Below are positions 33,739-41,564 of a stretch of DNA of 41,564 nucleotides, in pieces (position 1 is the stretch's first letter; every line of letters starts with the position of its first letter). Origin of the DNA: Pseudomonadota bacterium (lineage in GTDB: Bacteria > Pseudomonadota > Gammaproteobacteria > Burkholderiales > Sulfuriferulaceae); assembly GCA_021801025.1 (NCBI GenBank), contig JAJYYK010000016.1:1-41564 (forward strand). Direction: 5' to 3'. Position numbers and translations under genes: made by a program. The notes beneath the pieces are model-generated. The model was not told where the DNA came from, ran no database searches, and saw only the letters and a program-made list of their open reading frames with translations.

Positions 33739-36450
33739 ATGAAAATTCACCAACTGCCCCCACTCGATGCCGTCGCAAGCCTGAAGAGCAGTGCGGCTGG
33801 GTTGAGCTACGCTGAAGTTGAACGTCGCCTGCACGAATACGGCCGCAATGATGTGGAGAAAGTGGTCCGCAGGCCCGTGTGGCTGCGTTTTATCAAGGAA
33901 TTCACCACATTCTTTTCGCTCATTTTATGGGTTGCCGCAGGCCTGGCTTTTTTTACCGAATGGGCGTCGCCCGGACAGGGTATGACGAAAGTGGGCGAGG
34001 CCATCGTGATCGTTATCCTGATCAGCGGATTGTTCTCTTTCTGGCAGGAATATCGTATTGAACAAACACTTGCCGCGTTGCGCAAGCTCCTTCCCATGCA
34101 ATCGCAAGTATTGCGCGAGGGCAAAGTGCTCCAAGTGCCCGTAGAGCAGTTGGTGCCGGGGGATATCATTTATTTGGAGCAGGGTGATAAGGTCCCTGCG
34201 GACTGTCGGCTGATTGAGGCATTTGGCGCGCGAGTCAATAACGCAGTCATCACGGGTGAATCGGTACCCAAGGTGCTGGAAGCCGGTCCATCCGAAGTGG
34301 ATAACCCAAACAACAGCAAGAATATTGTACTTGCGGGCACCTTGATGGTCTCCGGACAAGCCAGAGCCGTTGTCTTCGCCACGGGGATGCGGACTGAATT
34401 CGGTAAAATTGCACACCTCACTGAAACGGGTGTGGAGGCGGTTTCGCCGTTGCGCAAGGAGATCGCACACTTAAGTCGCCTGACCGCAATCATTGCGACG
34501 GGTATGGCGCTCCTGTTTCTTTCATTCGGCTGGATGATTGGCATTCCCTTCTGGAAGGCTTTTATTTTCGCCATTGGCATCATCGTCGCCATGGTGCCGG
34601 AAGGGCTGCTTCCCACGCTGACTCTGGCACTCGTACTGGCCACCCAGCGCATGGCAAAGCGCAATGTGCTCATTCGCTACTTGCCTTCAGTCGAGACGCT
34701 CGGGTCTACGAATGTGATTTGCACTGACAAGACAGGCACGTTGACGCAAAACCGCATGGTAGTACGACAGCTGTATCTCGGGGAAAATTTTGATTCGCCC
34801 GCAGGGTTAAAACAAACATCCAGTCTTACAAAGCATTACCGGCCTTTTTTTCTGATCGCCTGGATGTGCAACGATCTGAATGAGCGTGAGGGCCGGGGAA
34901 AACCCGGCTTTCCGGGAGATCCTACGGAAGTTGCATTGGTGGACATGGCGTTGCAATTCGTTCCCGGTATGCCGGTTTATCCCCGGCTGGATGAGATCCC
35001 GTTCGATGCAGAACGCATGCGGCTGTCCACCATCCACCAAACACCAGAAGGGCCTGTCATGTACTGCAAGGGGGCCCCAGAATCCGTGCTGCCGCTTTGC
35101 CAACAGATGCTTGTTGATGGCGAGATTCATTCCCTTGACGCCGAATTCAGGGCCCGCATCGTACAAGCGCAGAATACGATGGCAAATCAGGGTCTGCGAG
35201 TATTGGCGCTGGCTTACAGGAAGCTGGATGTGGGGGGTGACTGGAAAAGTCTGGAACAGGACATGGTTTTTGCCGGGTTGGCGGGGCTGGAAGACCCCCC
35301 CAGACCCGAAGTGCCCGAGGCCATTCGCAAATGCCGGGAAGCAGGGATCAAGGTGATCATGGTGACAGGCGATCACCCGCGTACCGCCACAGCCATTGCA
35401 CGCGAAATCGGGCTGGTGAAGTCTGACAACCCGACCATCATTACGGGTGAGCAACTCAAATATTTCTCAACCGTCCAGCTTCAGCTTGCTTTGGATGCCG
35501 GGGAAATCGTCTTCGCACGAGTCGTCGCCGACCAGAAGATGCGCATCGTGGAGGCGTTGAAGAGGAAGGGACAGATCGTGGCAGTCACTGGTGATGGCGT
35601 CAATGATGCGCCTGCACTGAAAGCTGCACATATTGGCATTGCTATGGGGATTAACGGTACAGATGTCGCCAGGGAGGCGGCGGACATGGTGCTGCTGGAT
35701 GACAATTTTGCCAGTATTGTGAATGCCATCGAAGAGGGACGCGCGATATTTGAAAATATCCGCAAATTCCTGACTTATGTCCTCGTTCATAATGTTGCCG
35801 AGCTGATCCCTTATCTGGGTTTCTTGTTGTTCAACATTCCCCTGGCGTTGACACCAATTCAGGCGCTGTCCATCGATATGGGGTCTGATACGCTGACTGC
35901 GCTCGGTCTTGGCGTTGAACGACCCGATCCGCAGCACATGCAACGCCCTCCCAGACCTTCGGGTGAAAGACTGATGAACTGGCCTTTGGCGTTACGGGCT
36001 TATCTTTTCCTGGGGCTCATTGAGGCAAGTGCTGCCATGGCTGCTTTTTTCTTTGTGCTCCACGATGCCGGATGGCAATATGGGCAGAGTCTGGCAGTCC
36101 GGAACCCGGTGTACATGCAAGCCACCACGGCCTGTTTAAGCACGATTATCCTGATGCAGATTGTGAACGTGTTTTTGTGCAGAAGCCCCAGCAGATCGGT
36201 TTTTTCAACAGGGCTTTTCGGCAACAAATTGATTATTTCAGGTGTGATACTGGAAATGGTCATCCTTCTGTTGATCAATTATACGTCTTGGGGAAATCAT
36301 CTTTTGGGTACCGTGCCGGTTGGAGAACGGGTTTGGCGTTATGTTCTTCCCTTTATGGCCAGTCTCTTTATTCTGGAAGAGCTCCGCAAGTGGCTGGCAC
36401 GTAAAAGGTTGTTCAGGTCGATTTCCCGTCATGGCGTTAAATCGGCCTGA
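33739..36450 (+). CDS. Cation-transporting P-type ATPase, Na/K-ATPase-like (P2)
   Basis: 903 aa integral membrane pump. Cytoplasmic signatures: the actuator TGES (VITGESVPK), phosphorylated Asp330 in CTDKTGTLTQNRM, KGAPE in the nucleotide domain, VTGDHPRTA, and TGDGVNDAPALK in the hinge. About ten membrane helices. The ion-site helices are informative: M4 reads VPEGLLPTLTLAL (PEGLL as in Na,K- and H,K-ATPases rather than the PEGLP of SERCA), and M5-M6 reads NVAELIPYLGF...IDMGSDTLTALGLGVE, again nearer the P2C pattern. Specificity remains inference: Na/K-like versus Ca. A weak SD precedes the ATG. It is followed by a MITE-like repeat, then an NRAMP homologue. Confidence 0.88.
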   Translation: MKIHQLPPLDAVASLKSSAAGLSYAEVERRLHEYGRNDVEKVVRRPVWLRFIKEFTTFFSLILWVAAGLAFFTEWASPGQGMTKVGEAIVIVILISGLFSFWQEYRIEQTLAALRKLLPMQSQVLREGKVLQVPVEQLVPGDIIYLEQGDKVPADCRLIEAFGARVNNAVITGESVPKVLEAGPSEVDNPNNSKNIVLAGTLMVSGQARAVVFATGMRTEFGKIAHLTETGVEAVSPLRKEIAHLSRLTAIIATGMALLFLSFGWMIGIPFWKAFIFAIGIIVAMVPEGLLPTLTLALVLATQRMAKRNVLIRYLPSVETLGSTNVICTDKTGTLTQNRMVVRQLYLGENFDSPAGLKQTSSLTKHYRPFFLIAWMCNDLNEREGRGKPGFPGDPTEVALVDMALQFVPGMPVYPRLDEIPFDAERMRLSTIHQTPEGPVMYCKGAPESVLPLCQQMLVDGEIHSLDAEFRARIVQAQNTMANQGLRVLALAYRKLDVGGDWKSLEQDMVFAGLAGLEDPPRPEVPEAIRKCREAGIKVIMVTGDHPRTATAIAREIGLVKSDNPTIITGEQLKYFSTVQLQLALDAGEIVFARVVADQKMRIVEALKRKGQIVAVTGDGVNDAPALKAAHIGIAMGINGTDVAREAADMVLLDDNFASIVNAIEEGRAIFENIRKFLTYVLVHNVAELIPYLGFLLFNIPLALTPIQALSIDMGSDTLTALGLGVERPDPQHMQRPPRPSGERLMNWPLALRAYLFLGLIEASAAMAAFFFVLHDAGWQYGQSLAVRNPVYMQATTACLSTIILMQIVNVFLCRSPSRSVFSTGLFGNKLIISGVILEMVILLLINYTSWGNHLLGTVPVGERVWRYVLPFMASLFILEELRKWLARKRLFRSISRHGVKSA

Positions 36451-36515
36451 ACAGCTGTTCGCGTATTTCCTTTTCTGGATGAGTACCGCGTCAGCCTTGC
36501 ATCAAGCGGGTTAAT

Positions 36516-36651
36516 CCTGAAAACGGCAGTCGACTGCCGTTAGGGTAACGTCGTGCAACCAAAGAATATCTTCACTGTTTCAACTTTCATCCAACGGGTG
36601 AGTGCGTCGCGATGAACGCGCACTTCGACTCGTCCAACTGCCGTTTTCAGG
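36516..36651. mobile_element. MITE-like element, copy A, with 15-bp terminal inverted repeats
   Basis: 136 bp bounded by perfect inverted repeats CCTGAAAACGGCAGT (36516-36530) and ACTGCCGTTTTCAGG (36637-36651). The left arm is itself part of a perfect 20-bp palindrome (36522-36541), and an internal GTGCG/CGCAC stem lies near 36603-36623. No ORF. It is related to copy B at 21658-21779. No clear target-site duplication is visible (flanks TTAAT and CGAAT). It starts 65 bp after the ATPase stop. The rest of the 36451-36777 gap shows nothing else I can support. Confidence 0.7.
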
Positions 36652-36777
36652 CGAATCTGACAGTTTGATTTCTAACCAGCTATATTCTGTGCGATCATCC
36701 TGTGAATTCATGTAATATCCAGATTAAGCTGCGTTCCTTCAACAACATCATGTTTGGCCTTTACCGGGAATAATCAT

Positions 36778-38070
36778 ATGCCGCAGACAGATGAAGTTAC
36801 TGCAGATCATGACGCATCGCCGGAATCCTGGTTAAAAAAGCTTGGGCCGGGTTGGGTAACAGGCGCCGCCGATGATGACCCCAGCGGCATCGCCACCTAT
36901 TCACAGGCTGGCGCGCAATTTGGTTTCAATATGCTGTGGACAATGTTGTTGACCTATCCCTTAATGGTCGGCATCCAGATGGTCAGTGCAAACATAGGGC
37001 GGGTGAGTGGACATGGACTGGCCACTAATATTCGGCAACATTATCCGGCATGGTTGCTTTATACCCTTGTCGGGTTGCTGGTTCTGGCCAACACGATCAA
37101 TATTGCAGCTGATATTGCCGCCATGGCAGATGTCCTGAAATTGATGGTGGGTGGTCCTGCCCGCTGGTATGCCTTCGGTTTTGGTATCACGTCACTGTTG
37201 TTGCAATTATTTATCCCGTATCAACCCTATGCGCGTATTTTGAAGTGGGTGACACTGACTTTACTTGCCTACGTGGCCACCGTTTTTGTTGTGCATATTT
37301 CATGGATTCAGGTGATCACCCGTACTTTTTTGCCGCATTTCACCTGGACCGCCGAATATATCACCACCGTGGTTGCCGTATTCGGGACCACGATCAGTCC
37401 TTACCTGTTCTTCTGGCAGGCATCTCAAGAGGTCGAGGAACAGCAAGCCCATCCACCGGCAAGGGCATTGAAGGATGCACCGGAGCAGGCCAGTGCCAGT
37501 TTTCATCGCATCAAGATTGATACCTGGTTGGGCATGGCATTTTCTAATTTGATTGCATTTTTTATTATTTTAACCACTGCTGTCACCCTTCACGCGAACG
37601 GTGTGACCGAGATTCAAACCTCGACTCAGGCGGCTTCCGCGTTACGCCCGATTGCCGGCGAATTTGCCTTTTGGCTGTTTAGCGCCGGTATTATTGGTAC
37701 CGGCTTTCTCGCTATTCCGGTCTTGGCTGGTTCGGCAGCCTATGCCGTGTCCGGTGCATTTCAGTGGCATAATAGTCTGGAATTAAAACCCAATCAGGCC
37801 AGAGGATTCTACGGCATGATCAGCATATCGACGTTGATTGGCGTCGGGATCTGTTTTACTCATATTGATCCTATCAAAGCGCTGTACTGGAGTGCAGTGA
37901 TTAATGGGGTGATTTCTGTGCCGATGATGGTGGTGATGATGTTAATGGCCTCACGCACAGACATCATGGGCCAGTTCGTTATTTCGTGCGGACTGAAACG
38001 CCTGGGTTGGGCAGGTACAGGTATCATGGCGATCGCAGTGGCCGCCATGTTTTGGTCGATGGGAAAGTAA
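36778..38070 (+). CDS. NRAMP-family divalent metal transporter, non-canonical metal site
   Basis: 430 aa, about eleven transmembrane helices, starting at ATG 36778 with GGGAA upstream (an in-frame TTG at 36754 is less likely). The N-terminal WLKKLGPGWVTGAADDDPSGIATYSQAGAQFG is the family's helix 1. The usual DPGN metal motif reads DPSG, and the helix-6 MPHN-type motif reads TTISPYLFFWQASQEVEE, with acidic residues after it. Canonical Mn/Fe NRAMPs coordinate through the Asn of DPGN and the Met of MPH, so substrate or mechanism probably differs (Mg-type NRAMP-related transporters are one possibility). The next gene is a second P-type ATPase 18 bp downstream; the two probably form an operon with gpmI2. 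Confidence 0.85.
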   Translation: MPQTDEVTADHDASPESWLKKLGPGWVTGAADDDPSGIATYSQAGAQFGFNMLWTMLLTYPLMVGIQMVSANIGRVSGHGLATNIRQHYPAWLLYTLVGLLVLANTINIAADIAAMADVLKLMVGGPARWYAFGFGITSLLLQLFIPYQPYARILKWVTLTLLAYVATVFVVHISWIQVITRTFLPHFTWTAEYITTVVAVFGTTISPYLFFWQASQEVEEQQAHPPARALKDAPEQASASFHRIKIDTWLGMAFSNLIAFFIILTTAVTLHANGVTEIQTSTQAASALRPIAGEFAFWLFSAGIIGTGFLAIPVLAGSAAYAVSGAFQWHNSLELKPNQARGFYGMISISTLIGVGICFTHIDPIKALYWSAVINGVISVPMMVVMMLMASRTDIMGQFVISCGLKRLGWAGTGIMAIAVAAMFWSMGK

Positions 38071-38088
38071 AACAGGTATTTGGATTGC

Positions 38089-40626
38089 ATGAACACAGAT
38101 CCGGTTTCCGTAGATAAAGGGTTGTCCAGCCAGGAGGCTGCCCAACTATTACAGCAGTATGGCCCCAATACTTTACCCGGCGGGCAGCGTCGCACCGGGC
38201 TGACCATCATATTGGAAACAATGCGGGAGCCGATGTTTTTACTGCTACTCGCTGCGGGTACGCTGTATCTGATTTTCGGTGAATTGCAGGAAGGGCTGAT
38301 TCTGTTCGGCTTTGTGCTGGTCACGATCGGTCTCACCCTTTATCAGGAAGGCAAGACCGAGCGGGCAATTGAGGCATTGCGCGATCTCACCAGTCCCCGT
38401 GCACTGGTGATCCGGAATGGCGAGAGGGTGCGCGTGGCTGGGCGCGAGGTGGTGCCCGGCGATCTGGTGGTGCTGGCGGAAGGCGACCGCGTGCCTGCCG
38501 ATGGCATACTGGTTGCAAGCGGTAATTTGCAGGTGGATGAATCGCTGCTGACAGGCGAGGCAGTACCCGTGCACAAGCGTGTGGCAAAAGAGAATGCTGT
38601 ATCCGCACGTCCCGGCGGCGACGACACGCCGTATATTTATTCCGGCACGCTGGTGGTGGGCGGACAGGGGACCGTACGGATCACAGCCACCGGCGCGCAC
38701 AGCGAAATCGGACGCATCGGCACATCGCTGGGCACACTGAACACAGAACGCTCGCCATTACAAAAGCAGACGGCCCGCCTTATTCGCACCCTTGCATTTC
38801 TGGGCCTTGGTTTGAGCCTGTTTCTGTTTGTGACGTATGGATGGATGCGCGGCGACTGGCTGCAAGCCCTGCTTGCCAGTATCGCACTGGCCATGGCCAT
38901 GTTGCCGGAAGAATATCCGGTGGTACTCACGGTTTTCCCCGCAATAGGTGCCTGGCGACTGTCGAAGGAAAATGTGCTGACCCGGCGGGTGGCCGCTATC
39001 GAAACGCTGGGCGCCACCTCAGTGCTGTGCGTGGACAAGACCGGCACACTCACCGAAAACCGCATGACGGTGGCGCAGTTATATGTCAGTGGCGCAAGCT
39101 TTCCGGTCAGCGATGACACCCCGGCCGAACTGCCGGAAATATTTCATACACTGGTTGAGTTTTCTATTTTATCCAGTGAGATCAATCCATTCGACCCTAT
39201 GGAACAGGCTTTTCAGCGTCTCGGCGAACATTTCCTCGCCCATACCGAACACCTGCACCATGACTGGAGGCTGGTTCACCAATATGCACTGACTTCGCAA
39301 TTGCGTGCGAAATCGCATGTATGGAAGGCTGTGGACGGTGACAGTTATGTGGTTGCCGCCAAAGGCGCGCCGGAGGCCATTATTGATTTGTGTCATCTGG
39401 AGACCGCCGCGCAAGCACGTATCGCCGAAGCGGTAGAGACAATGGCTGCAGCCGGTCTGCGCGTTCTGGCTGTGGCGCGGGCGCGGTTCGATGGCATGAA
39501 CTTTCCCGCGATAGAACATGATTTTGATTTTGAATTTGTTGGTCTGTTAGGACTTTCCGATCCGTTGCGGAGAGAAATACCTGAAGCCATACATCAGTGC
39601 CACGCTGCAGGCATCAGGGTGGTGATGATCACCGGTGATTATCTGGCTACCGCGCGTGCGATTGCCCGCCAGGCTGGGCTGGATGCGGATAAAGTGCTGT
39701 CGGGCGATGTGCTGGACGGGATGAGCGATGCTGAATTGCAAACGCACATGAAAACAGTGAATGTGTGTGCCCGCATCGCCCCGGAACAAAAGTTGCGTAT
39801 TGTTCAGGCCCTCAAGGCGAACGGTGAGATTGCGGCCATGACAGGTGATGGCGTGAACGATGCGCCTGCGCTCAAGGCTGCGCATGTCGGCATTGCCATG
39901 GGCGGGCGCGGCACAGATGTCGCGCGCGAAGCGGCGGCATTGGTGCTGCTGGATGACAACTTCACCTCAATTGTCCGTGCCATACGTTTGGGCCGGCGTA
40001 TTTTCGACAACATGCAGAAATCCATGTCCTATATTTTGGCGGTGCATATTCCCATTGCCGGCATGGCGTTGCTGCCGGTGTTGTTTGGCTGGCCCGCCGT
40101 GCTCTATCCGATGCATATCGCTTTTCTCGAACTGATTATTGATCCGGCCTGCTCACTGAGTTTCGAGAACGAAGCGGCGGAAGCGGACATCATGCAGCGC
40201 CCGCCGCGCGATGCGACCGCGCAGTTGTTCGGCGGTACGACACTCTGGCTGGCATTGCTGCAAGGCGTCGGCGTGCTGGCGGTGGTGATGGGCACCTACG
40301 CTTGGGCGGATCATCATTTGAATGTGCCTGAAGCCCGTGCCTTTACTTTTACCACGCTGGTGGTTGCCAATCTGGCGCTGATTTACGTTAACCGTGCGCG
40401 CACGCTGTTGGCCGCACTGCACACACCCAACCGGATCTTGTGGATGGTTACCGGCTTGACCCTGGGCTTGCTCGCGCTCGCGCTTTATCTGCCATTTCTT
40501 GCGGACGTGTTTCGTTTCGCACCCTTGTCGCTGGATGAATTGGTTACTGCCTTTGCGCTGGGATTAGCCAGTGTGGTATGGTTCCAGTTACTCAAATTTT
40601 TTCGTCTTGCAAAAGCACAAACATGA
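38089..40626 (+). CDS. Cation-transporting P-type ATPase with PEE in helix M4
   Basis: 845 aa from ATG 38089 (TTG 38080 is an alternative). Signatures: the actuator reads LLTGEAVPV (TGEA instead of TGES), phosphorylated Asp316 in CVDKTGTLTENRM, KGAPEAII, MITGDYLATA, TGDGVNDAPALK. M4 reads AMLPEEYPVVLTVFPAIGAWRLS, with a second Glu in place of the Gly of PEGL pumps, and M6 reads ELIIDPACSLSFENEAAEADIMQRPPR. This PEE/IDP pattern defines a distinct P2-like subgroup whose ion is not established to my knowledge. By eye the gene is more G/C-rich than the left part of the window. It lies 18 bp after the NRAMP gene and overlaps gpmI2 by 4 bp. Confidence 0.87.
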   Translation: MNTDPVSVDKGLSSQEAAQLLQQYGPNTLPGGQRRTGLTIILETMREPMFLLLLAAGTLYLIFGELQEGLILFGFVLVTIGLTLYQEGKTERAIEALRDLTSPRALVIRNGERVRVAGREVVPGDLVVLAEGDRVPADGILVASGNLQVDESLLTGEAVPVHKRVAKENAVSARPGGDDTPYIYSGTLVVGGQGTVRITATGAHSEIGRIGTSLGTLNTERSPLQKQTARLIRTLAFLGLGLSLFLFVTYGWMRGDWLQALLASIALAMAMLPEEYPVVLTVFPAIGAWRLSKENVLTRRVAAIETLGATSVLCVDKTGTLTENRMTVAQLYVSGASFPVSDDTPAELPEIFHTLVEFSILSSEINPFDPMEQAFQRLGEHFLAHTEHLHHDWRLVHQYALTSQLRAKSHVWKAVDGDSYVVAAKGAPEAIIDLCHLETAAQARIAEAVETMAAAGLRVLAVARARFDGMNFPAIEHDFDFEFVGLLGLSDPLRREIPEAIHQCHAAGIRVVMITGDYLATARAIARQAGLDADKVLSGDVLDGMSDAELQTHMKTVNVCARIAPEQKLRIVQALKANGEIAAMTGDGVNDAPALKAAHVGIAMGGRGTDVAREAAALVLLDDNFTSIVRAIRLGRRIFDNMQKSMSYILAVHIPIAGMALLPVLFGWPAVLYPMHIAFLELIIDPACSLSFENEAAEADIMQRPPRDATAQLFGGTTLWLALLQGVGVLAVVMGTYAWADHHLNVPEARAFTFTTLVVANLALIYVNRARTLLAALHTPNRILWMVTGLTLGLLALALYLPFLADVFRFAPLSLDELVTAFALGLASVVWFQLLKFFRLAKAQT

Positions 40627-41564
40627 TGACAAAACAACCTGTACTTCTGGTCATTTTCGACGGTTTTGGCCTGAATCCCAGTCGCGCTTATAATGGCTGG
40701 GCGCAGGCCGACACTCCGCATCTGGATCATTATTTCGCCAGCTATCCGCATACCGCGCTGCAAGCCTCCGGACTTGCCGTCGGTTTGCCCGACGGTCAGT
40801 TCGGCAATTCGGAAGTCGGGCATTTGACGCTCGGTGCCGGGCGGGTACTCAAACAGGATTTGGTACGCATTGCCGATGCGATTGTCGACGGCAGTCTGGC
40901 GAAGCTGCCCGTCTGGCAACATCTTCTGCAGGGCACGCGTCGCTTGCACCTGGTCGGACTGGTTTCGGATGGCGGCGTGCATTCCCACATCACCCATCTG
41001 CTCGGCTTGCTGCCACTGATTGTGCAGGCGGGTGTTGAGCCGATCATCCACATGGTGACGGATGGACGCGATACCGCGCCCAGTTGCGCCGAGCACTTTG
41101 TTACGCAGGTGGAGACACGGTTAAAAGCCTTGGGCCATGGCCGCATTGCGACAGTCAGCGGACGCTATGACGCCATGGATCGCGCAGGATTCTGGGCTCG
41201 CACGGCGCGTGCATGGCGTGTCATGCTCCATGCTGAGGGCGAGACGGCGAATTCGGCCATCGAGGCGATTCAAAACGCAAGGCAACGAGGCGAAAGCGAT
41301 GAGTTTATCGCCCCCACGGTGATTGGCGATGCGTCGACCAGTCGCATTGCAGCCGACGAGCCGGTACTGTTTTTTAACTTCCGCTCTGACCGCATGCGCC
41401 AAATTGCAGCCGCCATCGGATTGCCCGATTTTAATGGCTTCGATCGAGAGGGAGAAAGTATGCGGCGCGTGGTCACCATGACCGAATACGATGCACGCTT
41501 TCCATTCCCGGTGTTGTTCGATGATGATATCCCGGTCAAAGTGCTGGCGGAAGTGTTGGCCGAT
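40623..41564 (+). CDS. gpmI: Second cofactor-independent phosphoglycerate mutase (partial, runs off the window)
   Basis: 314 codons visible, open to the window end. Starts in an ATGA overlap with the ATPase stop. The same alkaline-phosphatase-fold motifs as the full copy are present: IFDGFG with Asp13, FGNSEVGHLTLGAG with nucleophile Ser63, SDGGVHSHITH, TDGRDTAPS, GRYDAMDR and FFNFRSDRMRQ. It differs clearly from the first gpmI (for example GQFGNS versus GQMGNS, RYDAMDR versus RYYAMDR), so it is an old paralogue or was acquired with the ATPase. The C-terminal metal motif lies outside the window, so I cannot say whether it is intact. Confidence 0.88.
   Translation, partial: MMTKQPVLLVIFDGFGLNPSRAYNGWAQADTPHLDHYFASYPHTALQASGLAVGLPDGQFGNSEVGHLTLGAGRVLKQDLVRIADAIVDGSLAKLPVWQHLLQGTRRLHLVGLVSDGGVHSHITHLLGLLPLIVQAGVEPIIHMVTDGRDTAPSCAEHFVTQVETRLKALGHGRIATVSGRYDAMDRAGFWARTARAWRVMLHAEGETANSAIEAIQNARQRGESDEFIAPTVIGDASTSRIAADEPVLFFNFRSDRMRQIAAAIGLPDFNGFDREGESMRRVVTMTEYDARFPFPVLFDDDIPVKVLAEVLAD

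Noticed and set aside
33609-33815. 68-codon frame with GAGGAAA before its ATG between the RT and the ATPase
   Set aside because: Ends inside the ATPase gene in another frame and shows no hydrophobic or domain pattern; at most a leader peptide.
37860-38336. 158-codon frame antisense across the NRAMP-ATPase junction
   Set aside because: Spans two well-supported genes on the other strand; no independent evidence.
1-41564. CRISPR array, prophage, integron or complete insertion sequence
   Set aside because: No regularly spaced repeats, no integrase, capsid or transposase genes were seen; the only mobile-like items are small repeats and the RT.

Overview
The window reads as chromosomal DNA of a betaproteobacterium, probably in or near the Nitrosomonadales. 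Three things suggest this: a left edge that resembles the 3' end of a betaproteobacterial 5S rRNA followed by a terminator; the fmdB - DUF502 - aspS cluster; and the gpmI - envC - ctpA - moeB cluster. This is inference from gene order and protein character, not a database match. Almost all of the window is coding. I see no insertion sequence with an intact transposase, no tRNA and no CRISPR array.

Layout. 1-98: 5S-like 3' end and terminator. 109-5143 (minus): moeB, ctpA, envC, gpmI. 5274-5603 (plus): an ArsR-family repressor with the two-cysteine pattern of persulfide sensors. 5736-8423 (minus): aspS, DUF502, fmdB. 8427-9069: non-coding, with palindromes. 9070-10460: lipoprotein cytochrome c', a small membrane protein and a convergent cytochrome b561. 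10480-12009 (minus): ppx. 12493-24323 (plus): a seven-gene glycogen cluster, glk, glgC, GH57 glucanotransferase/amylase, malQ, glgB, glgA, glgP. 24411-27665 (minus): pfkB, class I fba, ackA. 27859-31211 (plus): a Pta/Ptb-type acyltransferase and ppsA. 31503-36450: HdeD-like protein, an orphan retron-type reverse transcriptase behind a highly structured leader, and a Na/K-ATPase-like P-type ATPase. 36778-41564: NRAMP-family transporter, a second P-type ATPase, and a second gpmI that runs off the end.

Metabolic logic. GlgC, GlgA and GlgB build glycogen from glucose-1-P. GlgP, MalQ, GH57 and Glk return it to glucose-P. PfkB and class I aldolase feed lower glycolysis, GpmI acts below that, PpsA reverses the pyruvate step, and AckA with the Pta/Ptb enzyme forms the acetyl-P/ATP node. 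The right third is more accessory: ion-pumping ATPases, a metal transporter, a reverse transcriptase and several repeats.

Most notable: (i) the retron-like RT with a structured upstream RNA candidate and no recognisable effector; (ii) a 122-136 bp inverted-repeat (MITE-like) element present twice, one copy supplying the last codons and stop of glgA; (iii) two very short upstream ORFs with good ribosome binding sites that overlap the starts of the acyltransferase and glk genes; (iv) a candidate sulfide/persulfide sensor; (v) an NRAMP homologue lacking the usual metal-site motifs, set between two different P2-type ATPases.
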